15,928 nucleotides of DNA from Betaproteobacteria bacterium (GCA_019509895.1 JAEKLK010000178.1:1-15928), one strand, 5' to 3'. Shown: positions 6,740 through 14,530, numbered from the stretch's first letter. Numbers and translations: made by a program. The notes: a model not told the origin generated them from the sequence alone.

Positions 6740-7231
6740 CTAACCGAGGCCGAGGACCTCTTCGAGCGGTCCCTTGGGCAGCGGCACGAGGAACCAGATC
6801 TCGAAGACGAGATAGAACACGGCCGACGTGCCGATGCTCACCACCGCCACCTTCCACCACGCATACTTGCCGAGCCAGCGCATGAAGAAGGCGATGAACA
6901 CGGCCGATGTGATGTAGATGCCGAGCCAGCCGATCAGCGCGACATAGATCGCCGCGGGCACCAGCACCGCGAGCACCAGTGTGAGCTGTCCGGTTTCGAC
7001 GAACGTGCGATTGGCCTCGCCTTTCAGCCGCAGGCCGCCGGCGAAATTGACGGCCGACGCGACGCATATGAAAAGGCCGATGTAGAACGGAAAGTAGCCC
7101 GCCTGCGGCCCGTCCTCGGCCCAGCGCGCGCCCAGGCGCGCGCTGTCCCACATGACCAGCAGGCCGAGAAGGAAAAAGAGCGCCGCGACGGCCGTCTCGG
7201 CGCTCTTGTAACGGAAAGCCGGACGGCTCAC
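6740..7231 (-). CDS. tctB: Tripartite tricarboxylate transporter, small membrane subunit TctB
   Basis: This 163-residue inner-membrane protein matches the small TctB (DUF1468) subunit of TTT transporters. About four hydrophobic segments are visible (near 12-28, 48-66, 81-118 as a pair, and 127-148), along with the family's GPQAGYFPFYIGL stretch near 41-53 after the first helix. TctB pairs with TctA; its exact role in transport is not well defined in the family. The start is GTG at 7231, whose GTGA overlaps the tctC stop by 4 bp, a clear sign of translational coupling. The identity rests on size, membrane topology, this motif and its position between tctC and tctA. Confidence 0.88.
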   Translation of the reverse strand: MSRPAFRYKSAETAVAALFFLLGLLVMWDSARLGARWAEDGPQAGYFPFYIGLFICVASAVNFAGGLRLKGEANRTFVETGQLTLVLAVLVPAAIYVALIGWLGIYITSAVFIAFFMRWLGKYAWWKVAVVSIGTSAVFYLVFEIWFLVPLPKGPLEEVLGLG

Positions 7232-8235
7232 TTCTTGTGCAGGAAGCCGGCCGCTTTCATGAGCTCAACGTGGCGCTGCTCCTCCTTGGCGACCCAGTCG
7301 GCGTACTCCTTGCCCTCGAGCGAGGTCGTGTTGTAGGCGCCCTGCTCCATCAGCTGCTTCCACTCCGGCGTCTGCTGCACCTTGCGCAGCACCTCGACGT
7401 AGTACTGCGCCTGATCGGGCTTGACGCCGCCCGGCATGAAGATGCCCCGCAGCATGAGGTAGTCGACGTCGAGGCCCTGCTCCTTGCAGGTCGGGATATC
7501 GGCCCAGGATTGCGCGTCGGTCACCTTGTTGTTGTACGGCATGCGCTTCTGGTCGAATACGCAGAGCGGCCGCAGCTTGCCGCCACGCCAGTGCGCCACC
7601 GCCTCGATCGGATTGTTCACTGTCGAGTCGACGTGCTTGCCGACCAGCTGCACCGCGACGTCGCCGCCGCCCTTGAAAGGGATATAGGTGAAGCGCGCGC
7701 CGGTCTTCTGCTGGACGGCGACCGTGATGATCTCGTCCTCCTGCTTGGCGCCGGTGCCGCCCATCTTGAAGCGCTTGGACGGATCGTTGGCCCGGTCCTT
7801 CGCCTGCTGCACGTAGTCCTTGGACGTCTTGAACGGCGTCTCGGCGTTGACCCAGAGCACGAACTCGTCGAGCGCCATCATCTTCACCGGCGTCAGGTCC
7901 TTCCAGCTGAAGGGCGTGCCCTGCGCGAGCGGCGTGGTGAAGAGATTGGAGAGCGTGATGATGATCTTGTGCGGATCGCCTTTGGCGTTCTTCACGTCGA
8001 GGAAGCCCTCGGCGCCGGCGCCGCCGGACTTGTTCACCACAACCATCGACTGCTTCATCAGGCCGTGCTTGGCAATGATGCCCTGGATGGCGCGCGCCAT
8101 CTGGTCGGCGCCGCCGCCCGTGCCGGCCGGCACGATGAATTCAACCGTCTTCGTCGGCTCCCACGCCTGCGCAGCAAGCGGCGCTGCGAGCACCGCGGCG
8201 AGTGCGAGAGTTGTCTGCCAATGCTGTCGCTTCAT
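7228..8235 (-). CDS. tctC: Periplasmic substrate-binding receptor of a TTT transporter (TctC/Bug family)
   Basis: This 335-residue protein is the extracytoplasmic solute receptor that delivers substrate to TctAB. It has a typical Sec signal peptide: basic MKRQH, a hydrophobic stretch and cleavage probably after AAQA at residue 24. The mature protein begins with the Bug-family core VEFIVPAGTGGGADQMARAI (31-50), where the Gly-rich loop and Asp normally help hold a carboxylate. A strong GGAGGAGGAGG ribosome binding site lies at 8239-8249, so the receptor is probably made in excess over the permease. It is first of the tctC-tctB-tctA set, 75 bp after the TerC-family gene. Bug receptors bind varied carboxylates and others, so oxalate or formate as ligand is inferred only from the neighbours. 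Confidence 0.9.
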   Translation of the reverse strand: MKRQHWQTTLALAAVLAAPLAAQAWEPTKTVEFIVPAGTGGGADQMARAIQGIIAKHGLMKQSMVVVNKSGGAGAEGFLDVKNAKGDPHKIIITLSNLFTTPLAQGTPFSWKDLTPVKMMALDEFVLWVNAETPFKTSKDYVQQAKDRANDPSKRFKMGGTGAKQEDEIITVAVQQKTGARFTYIPFKGGGDVAVQLVGKHVDSTVNNPIEAVAHWRGGKLRPLCVFDQKRMPYNNKVTDAQSWADIPTCKEQGLDVDYLMLRGIFMPGGVKPDQAQYYVEVLRKVQQTPEWKQLMEQGAYNTTSLEGKEYADWVAKEEQRHVELMKAAGFLHKK

Positions 8236-8269
8236 CTGCCTCCTCCTCCGATTTGATTGCGCTGCGCCG

Positions 8270-8292
8270 CCCGCGGTTTCTCATGCCGCGGG
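8270..8292. other. GC-rich inverted repeat between the TerC-family gene and tctC
   Basis: CCCGCGG (8270-8276) and CCGCGGG (8286-8292) form a 7-bp stem with a 9-nt loop in the 75-bp gap before tctC. No T-run follows on the minus strand, so it is probably not a strong intrinsic terminator. It could be an RNA-stability or processing hairpin that raises receptor expression relative to the upstream genes. I see no FNR-type site and no clear promoter in this gap. Confidence 0.35.
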
Positions 8293-8310
8293 TAGGCGCG
8301 GTTCTCCCCG

Positions 8311-9066
8311 TCAAGAATTCCGGGCACCGCCATCCACGGGCTGCTCGGGCGCCGGCTGGGACTTGCGGCTGCCAAGCCATTTGCCCAGCGCGACGACGGT
8401 GATGAAGCCGACCACCGCGGCGATGATCTCCAGGCTCACCCCCGCTACCTGCGGGTGCTCGCCCTTGTACTGCACACCCATGCCCTCGAGCCAGCCGCGC
8501 AGCGCCGAGTCGGCGACCAGCATCTCGCCCGCCACCCAGCCGATCAGGCCGGCCCCCGCGGTGATGATGATCGGAAAGCGCTCCATCAGCTTGATGAGGA
8601 GCGTTGCGCCGAAGATGACCAGCGGAATCGAGATGGCAAGGCCGAGGATCAGCAGAACGTAGCTGCCGCCCGCAGCGGCGGCGACAGCGATCACGTTGTC
8701 GAGGCTCATGACGAGATCAGCGATGAGAATCGTCTTGATCGCCGTCATCAGGTGCTCGCTCGCCTGGATGTTGTCTTCCCCGTCCTCGGGGATGAGAAGC
8801 TTGACGCCGATCCAGAAGAGCAGCAGGCTGCCGATCAGTTTCAGCCAGGGCAGCGAAAGCAGCGCCGCCGCGAAGATCGTGAGCAGGATGCGCAGCACCA
8901 CCGCCGCGCCCGCGCCCCAGAGCACCGCCTGCTTCTGCTGCCGCGCCGGCAGCGAGCGCGCGGCGAGCGCGATCACCACCGCGTTGTCGCCCGACAGGAT
9001 GATATTCACGCCGATGATCTTCAGCAGGCCGAGCCAGAAGGCCTGCGAGGCGAGTTCGGCAAGCAT
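8311..9066 (-). CDS. TerC/Alx-family integral membrane protein
   Basis: This 251-residue inner-membrane protein of the TerC family has seven or so hydrophobic segments and the paired acidic signatures NIILSGDNAVV (21-31) and ADLVMSLDNVIAV (116-128). The Asp27/Asn28 and Asp123/Asn124 pairs sit in membrane helices. TerC relatives such as E. coli Alx and Bacillus MeeF/MeeY act in manganese export or metalation of secreted enzymes, so a metal-transport role is plausible. The C-terminal tail (from about 235) is polar. It begins only 9 bp after the fhs stop with no evident ribosome binding site, suggesting co-transcription and coupled translation. Its link to oxalate or C1 metabolism is unknown; tellurite resistance should not be inferred from the family name. 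Confidence 0.85.
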   Translation of the reverse strand: MLAELASQAFWLGLLKIIGVNIILSGDNAVVIALAARSLPARQQKQAVLWGAGAAVVLRILLTIFAAALLSLPWLKLIGSLLLFWIGVKLLIPEDGEDNIQASEHLMTAIKTILIADLVMSLDNVIAVAAAAGGSYVLLILGLAISIPLVIFGATLLIKLMERFPIIITAGAGLIGWVAGEMLVADSALRGWLEGMGVQYKGEHPQVAGVSLEIIAAVVGFITVVALGKWLGSRKSQPAPEQPVDGGARNS

Positions 9067-9075
9067 CGCGCGATT

Positions 9076-10746
9076 CTAGAACAGCCCGACGACTTTCCCG
9101 TCGACCAGATCGATCTTCTCGGCCGAGGGCACCTTCGGCAGGCCCGGCATGGTCATGATGTCGCCGCAGATCATCACCACGAATTCCGCGCCGGCGGCGA
9201 GGCGCACCTCGCGCACGTTTACCACATGGCTGCTGGGCGCGCCGCGCAGCGCGGCATCGGTGGAAAAGGACGATTGCGTCTTCGCCACGCACACCGGGTA
9301 ATGGCCGTAGCCGTCGTCCTGCAGCTTCTTGATCTGCGCGCGCACCTTGGCGTCGGCGGTAACTTCGGAAGCGCGGTAAACCTTCTTGGCGATCTTGCCG
9401 ATCTTTTCCCACAGGGGATCGGCGTCCTCGTAGACGAAAGTCGGCTTCGCCGGCTTCTCGGCGAGCTCCACCACCGCCCGGGCCAGGTCGGCTGCGCCCT
9501 TGCCGCCGTGCGCCCAGTGCTCGGCCATGACGAACGGCGCGCCGAGCCGGCTCATTCTCGACTTCACCAGCTCGATCTCCGCCGGCGTGTCGAACGTGAA
9601 GCGATTGAACGAGACGACGCAGGGGATGTTGTACACCTTGGTTACGTTCTCGACGTGCCGCTCGAGGTTGACCATGCCTTTCTCGAGCGCCGCCAGGTTC
9701 TCCTTGCTCACGTCCTTCACGTCGACGCCGCCGTGGTACTTGAGGGCGCGCATGGTCGCGACGATCACGGCCGCGCTCGGGCGCAGCCCCGTCTTGCGGC
9801 ACTTGATGTCGAGGAACTTCTCGGCGCCGAGGTCGGCGCCGAAGCCGGCTTCGGTGACGACGTAATCGGCGAGCTTGAGCGCGCTCTGCGTAGCGATGAC
9901 CGAGTTGCAGCCGTGCGCGATGTTGGCAAACGGTCCGCCATGGATGAACGCCGGGTTGTTCTCCAGCGTCTGCACCAGGTTGGGCGCGAGCGCATCTTTC
10001 AGCAGCACGGTCATCGCCCCGTGCGCCTTGAGATCCTGCGCGCGCACCGGCTTCTGGTCGCGTGTGTAGCCGACGACGATGTTGCCTAGGCGCTTCTTCA
10101 GGTCCTCGAGCGACGTGGCGAGGCAGAAGATGGCCATCACTTCCGAAGCGACGACGATGTCGAAGCCATCCTCGCGCGGATAGCCGTTCGCCGTGCCGCC
10201 GAGCGCGATGACGATGTCGCGCAGCGCACGATCGTTCATGTCGAGCACGCGCTTCCACGTGATGCGGCGCACGTCGATGCCGAGCTCGTTGCCGTGGCTG
10301 ATGTGGTTATCGAGCAGCGCGGCGAGCAGGTTGTTTGCGAGCTGGATGGCGCCGAAGTCGCCGGTGAAGTGCAGGTTGATGTCCTCCATCGGCACCACCT
10401 GCGCATAGCCGCCGCCTGCCGCGCCGCCCTTCATGCCGAACACCGGACCGAGCGAGGGCTCGCGCAGGCAGATGACCGCCTTCTTGCCGATGCTATTGAG
10501 CGCGTCCCCGAGGCCGACGGTGGTGGTGGTCTTGCCCTCGCCCGCGGGCGTCGGGCTGATGGCCGTCACGAGGATCAGCTTCCCGTTCTTGCGCTCCTTC
10601 AGCGTGTCGAGAAACTTGAGTGACACCTTGGCCTTGTAGTGGCCGTATGGCTCGAGGTGCTCCTCGGAGATGCCGAGCTTTTCGCGCGCCACGACGGAGA
10701 TGCGCTGCAGCCGCGCCGCCTGGGCGATTTCGATATCGGAGGGCAT
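9076..10746 (-). CDS. fhs: Formate-tetrahydrofolate ligase
   Basis: This cytoplasmic enzyme makes 10-formyl-THF from formate, THF and ATP, the entry of formate into one-carbon metabolism. The 556-residue length is normal for the family. Diagnostic stretches are SPTPAGEGKTTTTVGL (64-79, the ATP-binding loop), EPSLGPVFGMKGGAAGGGYAQ shortly after it, LTGDFGA-like HFTGDFGAI, and GGPFANIAHGCNS in the middle. I chose the ATG at 10746 (MPSDIEIAQAA). A longer reading frame to 10851 is open, but its extra 35 residues look non-family, and the FNR-type site and predicted -10 fall inside that extension. AAGGA lies 11 nt upstream, a long spacing. It is first in a run fhs-TerC-tctC-tctB-tctA. Next to the oxalate and formate dehydrogenase genes, it offers an assimilatory outlet for oxalate-derived formate. 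Confidence 0.96.
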   Translation of the reverse strand: MPSDIEIAQAARLQRISVVAREKLGISEEHLEPYGHYKAKVSLKFLDTLKERKNGKLILVTAISPTPAGEGKTTTTVGLGDALNSIGKKAVICLREPSLGPVFGMKGGAAGGGYAQVVPMEDINLHFTGDFGAIQLANNLLAALLDNHISHGNELGIDVRRITWKRVLDMNDRALRDIVIALGGTANGYPREDGFDIVVASEVMAIFCLATSLEDLKKRLGNIVVGYTRDQKPVRAQDLKAHGAMTVLLKDALAPNLVQTLENNPAFIHGGPFANIAHGCNSVIATQSALKLADYVVTEAGFGADLGAEKFLDIKCRKTGLRPSAAVIVATMRALKYHGGVDVKDVSKENLAALEKGMVNLERHVENVTKVYNIPCVVSFNRFTFDTPAEIELVKSRMSRLGAPFVMAEHWAHGGKGAADLARAVVELAEKPAKPTFVYEDADPLWEKIGKIAKKVYRASEVTADAKVRAQIKKLQDDGYGHYPVCVAKTQSSFSTDAALRGAPSSHVVNVREVRLAAGAEFVVMICGDIMTMPGLPKVPSAEKIDLVDGKVVGLF

Positions 10747-10778
10747 GTGCGCCGGAATCCTTGTGCGGAGAAGGCGGG

Positions 10779-10784
10779 ATTGTG
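10779..10784 (-). promoter_or_regulatory. Predicted -10 element of fhs
   Basis: Read on the minus strand, CACAAT matches TATAAT at 4 of 6 positions. It lies 23 bp downstream of the FNR-type palindrome, exactly the distance seen in front of oxc. Transcription would start near 10772, leaving a leader of about 26 nt. This rests on spacing and is not independently supported. Confidence 0.45.
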
Positions 10785-10807
10785 GAAGACTGCGCCCGGC
10801 ACGAGCC

Positions 10808-10821
10808 TTGACTGAGATCAA
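10808..10821. promoter_or_regulatory. FNR-type operator upstream of fhs
   Basis: TTGACTGAGATCAA fits TTGAT-N4-ATCAA with one mismatch, and the palindrome extends to CTTGA-N6-TCAAG (10807-10822). It is centred about 42 bp upstream of the predicted fhs transcription start, an activating position. It shares both half-sites and the central TGAG with the oxc site about 6.2 kb away, pointing to the same regulator. The next gene on the right is convergent in effect (its 3' end is at 10875), so fhs is the only obvious target. Confidence 0.72.
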
Positions 10822-10853
10822 GCCGCTCCGACGAACGAACGTGATCGGCAAGA

Positions 10854-10868
10854 AGCCGAAGTTCGGCT
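10854..10868 (-). terminator. Hairpin after the kinase-BON gene, weak terminator candidate
   Basis: On the minus strand AGCCGAACTTCGGCT folds into a 6-bp stem with a 3-nt loop, starting 6 nt after the stop of the kinase-BON gene. It is followed by TCTT, a poor T-run. It probably ends, at least partly, the fds-kinase transcript before the fhs promoter region. Confidence 0.45.
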
Positions 10869-10874
10869 ACTGAC

Positions 10875-11696
10875 TCAGTGGAAGCGCGGCCGCACCTCGT
10901 CGCCGGGGTGCGTACGGTAGGCCACGTCGCGCACGCCCGGCACGGCGGAGGCGACTTCGACGAAAGCGAGCATCTCGTCGGTCGAGGAGGCGCCCGAGAG
11001 CGTGATGCGCCCCGCCTCGGACACCACGGCGACGCGCGCCTCGCGCGTTTCCGGCGTACGGCGCAACGCCGCCCGCACCCGCGCGGCGAGCGCAAGATCG
11101 GCGAGCCGCTCGCGCGAGCGCTCGCTCTCCTCGAACTGCGGCGAGCGTGCGAGCGTCAGAATCTCGTCGACGCACTCGTCCACCGCCACGCGCTTGGTAT
11201 TGACTACCAGATCGTAGTGCTCGGCATCGGTCCACTGCACGCCGAAGTGGCGGCGCATGATGGCGCTGTGCGCTTCGTCGTTGACCCGGATCTCGTCGGC
11301 GATGCGCGCCTCGTCGTCGCTCGCGAGGCGCACCATCATGCGCTGCTTGCGCAGCTCGAACGGCGCGCAGACGCGCACGCACACCACATGCCCGATATCT
11401 CGCAACAGGTGCGTTGCGCCCCAGCCGCGGATGACGGCGCCACCGCGCAGCGCAATGGCATAGATCTCGTCGGCGCTGAACACCGAGAGGCTCGTCTTGT
11501 CGGCGGTCAGCCGCTCCAGCAGACCCGCGCTGCCGTCGAGCAGGCGAATGACGTGGCTTTTGCGCACACGCATGCGATCGGCGAGATGATCGATCACCTC
11601 GTGGTAGATGACCGGCAGGTTCAGCGCCTCGCCGAGCCGCTGTGCGACATCCTTGCCGAGCGAGCCCATCTCGCGGGTGATGGCGATAATCGGCAT
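10875..11696 (-). CDS. Cytidylate-kinase-like protein fused to a C-terminal BON domain
   Basis: This 273-residue protein has two parts. Residues 1 to about 185 resemble the cytidylate-kinase-like family (Cytidylate_kin2), starting with ITREMGSLGKDVAQRLGE, a P-loop-like turn in which GSLGKD replaces the classical GxxGxGK[ST]. A run of charged lid-like residues follows (RLASDDEARIADEIRVND, 123-140). Residues of about 198-263 look like a BON domain, with the usual pattern of a helix, VAVVSEAGRITLSG, and a closing PGVRDVAY. BON domains commonly bind membranes or hydrophobic ligands. No signal peptide is visible, so it should be cytoplasmic. It begins 23 bp after fdsA with a GGGAGG ribosome binding site and is likely co-transcribed. 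Real nucleotide kinase activity is uncertain. In known fds operons this position is held by fdsC and fdsD. Confidence 0.8.
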   Translation of the reverse strand: MPIIAITREMGSLGKDVAQRLGEALNLPVIYHEVIDHLADRMRVRKSHVIRLLDGSAGLLERLTADKTSLSVFSADEIYAIALRGGAVIRGWGATHLLRDIGHVVCVRVCAPFELRKQRMMVRLASDDEARIADEIRVNDEAHSAIMRRHFGVQWTDAEHYDLVVNTKRVAVDECVDEILTLARSPQFEESERSRERLADLALAARVRAALRRTPETREARVAVVSEAGRITLSGASSTDEMLAFVEVASAVPGVRDVAYRTHPGDEVRPRFH

Positions 11697-11719
11697 GTCC
11701 CCTCCCCGGGCGCTTGCGT

Positions 11720-14530
11720 TTACGTCTGGCGATTCAGCTCTTCGAGTGTACGCCCCTTGCCATACCCCGGGTCGCCGGGGCGCTGACCGCCCGCCTTCAC
11801 GCGCACCGCGCAGTACTTGAACTCCGGGATCTTGCCGAACGGATCGAGCACCGGGTTGGTGAGCAGATTCGCCGCCGCCTCGTAGTAGCAGAACGGAACG
11901 AACACCGCGCCGCGCGGCGTGCCGGCATCGGCGCGCGCATAGATCGAGATCCGGCCGCGCCGCGACTCGACGGTCACGACGTCGCCGGGGCGCGCGCCGA
12001 TCGCGTCGAGATCGAGCGGATGCAGCGATGCCACGGCCTCGGGCTCGATGGCATCGAGGGCGCCCGAGCGGCGTGTCATCGCGCCGGTGTGCCAGTGCTC
12101 GAGCTGGCGGCCGGTGATCAGCACCATCGGGTACTCAGCATCCGGCCGCTCGGCCGCCGGTATCAGATCGGCGGGCACGAACTTGCCGCGCCCGGTGGCG
12201 GTCGGGAAATGCGTCTGGAAGACGACCGGCTGACCCGGGTCGCCCTCGTTCTCGCAGGGATAGGTAACCGACGAGTCGCGCTCGAGCCGTTCCCAGGTGA
12301 TGCCGCGGATCGAGTCCATCCCCTGGCGCATCTCGTTCCACACGTCGCGCGGATGCGCATAGCTCCAGTCGAGACCGAGCCGCTTCGCCAGCTCGACGAT
12401 GATCCACAGATCCTCGCGCGCCTCGCCCGGCGCCTTGAGCGCGCGGCGCCCGAGCTGCACCATGCGGTCGGTGTTGGTCACGGTGCCGTCCTTCTCGGGC
12501 CACGCGGTGGCGGGCAGCACGACATCGGCGAGGTAAGCCGTTTCCGTCAGGAAAATATCCTGCACCACGAGATGCTCGAGCTTCGCCATCGCGGCGCGCG
12601 CGTGCTCGAGATCGGGATCCGACATCGCCGGGTTCTCGCCCATGATGTACATGCCGCGGATCTTTCCTTCGTACGCGGCATTCATGATCTCGACGACCGT
12701 TAGCCCGGGCTTCTTGTCGAGCGCCGTGCCCCATAGGCTCTCGAAGCGCTTGTTCGCGTCCGGGTTGTCGACCCGCTGGTAGTCGGGGAACACCATCGGG
12801 ATGAGGCCCGAGTCGGACGCGCCCTGTACATTGTTCTGGCCGCGCAGCGGATGCAATCCCGTGCCGGGCCGGCCGATCTGGCCGGTCATCATGGCGAGGG
12901 CGATCAGGCAGCGCGCGTTGTCGGTGCCGTGCACATGCTGGCTGATGCCCATGCCCCAGAGGATCATCGAGCCTTTCGACGTGGCGTAGGCGCGCGCCAC
13001 CTCGCGGATCGTTGGCGCGGATATGCCGCAGATCGGCGCCATCGTCTCGGGCGAGAAATTCTTCGCGTTTTCCTTGAGCGCTTCGAAGCCGCTGGTGCGG
13101 TCGCGCACAAAATCCTGGTTCACCAGCCCTTCGTCAATGATCGCGTGGATCATCGCGTTCAGCAGCGCGACATCGGTGTCCGGCTTGAATTGCAGCATGC
13201 GCCACGCATGGCGCGCCAGCTCGCTGCGTCGCGGGTCGGCATAGACGAGCTTGACGCCCGCCTTCGCGGCGTTCTTCATCCAGGTCGCGGCAACCGGATG
13301 GTTGGAGGTCGGATTCGCGCCGATGAGGAAGACGAGCTCCGCCTTCATCACGTCGCTCACCTGGTTCGACACCGCGCCCGAGTTGATACCTTCCATGAGC
13401 GCCGCCACCGACGAAGCGTGGCAAAGGCGCGTGCAATGATCGACGTTGTTCGTGCCGAAGCCGGTGCGAACGACCTTCTGAAATAGGTACGCCTCTTCGT
13501 TCGAGCCTTTGGCCGAGCCAAAGCCGGCGAGGGCGTAGCGGTCCTGGTCGCGGATGCGCTTCAAGCCATTCGCAGCGACCTCGAGCGCTTCGTCCCACGT
13601 CGCCTCGCGGAACACTTGCGACCAGTTGCCCGGATCGACGGCGAAATCCGCGCTCTTCGCCACGCCCGGCTTGCGGATCAATGGCTTCGTCAGCCGATGG
13701 GGATGGTGCGCATAGTCGAAGCCGTAGCGTCCCTTCACGCACAGCCGGTTATGGTTCGACGGCCCGTCCTTGCCGGTGACGAACTGAATCTTGTTCTCGG
13801 CGACGTGGTAGGTGAGCAGGCAGCCAACGCCGCAGAACGGACATACGCTGTCCACTCGCTTTTCGATCTTCTTCAGTCCCACCCCTCTGGCCGGCATCAG
13901 CGCGCCGGTCGGACAGGCCTGCACGCACTCGCCGCAGGCGACGCAGGTCGACTCGCCCATCGGGTCGTCGAAGTCGAACACGGGCACCGAGGCGTCGCCG
14001 CGGTAGCCATAGCCGATGACGTCGTTCACCTGCACCTCCCGGCAGGCGCGCACGCAGCGCGTGCACTGGATGCAGGCGTCGAGATTGACCGCGATCGCCG
14101 GGTGCGAGATGTCGGCCTTCGGCTGCTCGCGGCGAGCGAAGCGCGGCCGTCCGACGCCGAGCTTCTTCGCCCAGTTCGCGAGCTTGTTGACCCGGGTGTA
14201 CTCCTGGTCCGGCATGTCGGAGAGCAGCAGCTCCAGCACCATCTTCTGCGACGCCAGCGCGCGCGGCGAGTTGCTCGTGACCTCCATGCCCGGCGTCGGG
14301 AAGCGGCAGCACGACGGGGCGAGCGCGCGCTCGCCCTTGATCTCGACCACGCAGGCGCGGCAGTTGCCATCCGAGCGCTGGTTGCCGCCGTGGCACAGGT
14401 GCGGGATGGTGATGCCGTGCTTCTTCGCCGTCTCGATGATCTTCTCATCGGGCCGGCCGACCACCGTCTGGCCGTTCAGCGTGAACTCGATCGGCATCAT
14501 CGCCAGCTGCTGGGTTGTGACCCGTTCCAT
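11720..14530 (-). CDS. fdsA: NAD-dependent formate dehydrogenase, molybdenum subunit alpha
   Basis: This 936-residue cytoplasmic catalytic subunit oxidises formate to CO2 at a bis-MGD molybdenum centre. The N-terminal NuoG-like part carries a [2Fe-2S] site (Cys46, Cys57, Cys60 and Cys74 or 75) and two ferredoxin-like [4Fe-4S] sites (CIQCTRC at 153-159 with Cys163; CVACGEC at 196-202 with Cys206). Next comes the CPFCGVGC motif (230-237 with Cys264) of the molybdopterin part. DHCTRLCHASSV (365-376) supplies the Mo ligand, Cys370, with the adjacent His371; it is Cys, not selenocysteine. The C-terminal cofactor-binding domain ends near FVPFCYYEAAANLLTN and KIPEFKYCAVRV. Length and layout match Cupriavidus/Rhodobacter FdsA. 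The ATG overlaps the fdsB stop by one base (TGATG) and is preceded by GAGG, so I reject the longer open frame to 14941. It is the energy-yielding outlet for oxalate-derived formate. Confidence 0.96.
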   Translation of the reverse strand: MERVTTQQLAMMPIEFTLNGQTVVGRPDEKIIETAKKHGITIPHLCHGGNQRSDGNCRACVVEIKGERALAPSCCRFPTPGMEVTSNSPRALASQKMVLELLLSDMPDQEYTRVNKLANWAKKLGVGRPRFARREQPKADISHPAIAVNLDACIQCTRCVRACREVQVNDVIGYGYRGDASVPVFDFDDPMGESTCVACGECVQACPTGALMPARGVGLKKIEKRVDSVCPFCGVGCLLTYHVAENKIQFVTGKDGPSNHNRLCVKGRYGFDYAHHPHRLTKPLIRKPGVAKSADFAVDPGNWSQVFREATWDEALEVAANGLKRIRDQDRYALAGFGSAKGSNEEAYLFQKVVRTGFGTNNVDHCTRLCHASSVAALMEGINSGAVSNQVSDVMKAELVFLIGANPTSNHPVAATWMKNAAKAGVKLVYADPRRSELARHAWRMLQFKPDTDVALLNAMIHAIIDEGLVNQDFVRDRTSGFEALKENAKNFSPETMAPICGISAPTIREVARAYATSKGSMILWGMGISQHVHGTDNARCLIALAMMTGQIGRPGTGLHPLRGQNNVQGASDSGLIPMVFPDYQRVDNPDANKRFESLWGTALDKKPGLTVVEIMNAAYEGKIRGMYIMGENPAMSDPDLEHARAAMAKLEHLVVQDIFLTETAYLADVVLPATAWPEKDGTVTNTDRMVQLGRRALKAPGEAREDLWIIVELAKRLGLDWSYAHPRDVWNEMRQGMDSIRGITWERLERDSSVTYPCENEGDPGQPVVFQTHFPTATGRGKFVPADLIPAAERPDAEYPMVLITGRQLEHWHTGAMTRRSGALDAIEPEAVASLHPLDLDAIGARPGDVVTVESRRGRISIYARADAGTPRGAVFVPFCYYEAAANLLTNPVLDPFGKIPEFKYCAVRVKAGGQRPGDPGYGKGRTLEELNRQT

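Noticed and set aside
5491..6885. Plus-strand open frame of 464 codons opposite tctA/tctB
   Set aside because: Its composition is Arg/Glu/Asp/His-rich with no family motif, and it is the mirror of membrane-protein codons. It is a shadow of tctA.
8311..9066. Tellurite resistance function from the TerC family name
   Set aside because: No other ter genes are present, and characterised relatives point to manganese handling.
8455..10089. Plus-strand open frame of 544 codons opposite the TerC gene and fhs
   Set aside because: It spans two unrelated real genes and the gap between them, with low-complexity charged sequence and no start context.
10747..10851. N-terminal extension of fhs up to 10851
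   Set aside because: The 35 extra residues do not resemble the family and overlap the FNR-type site and the predicted promoter.
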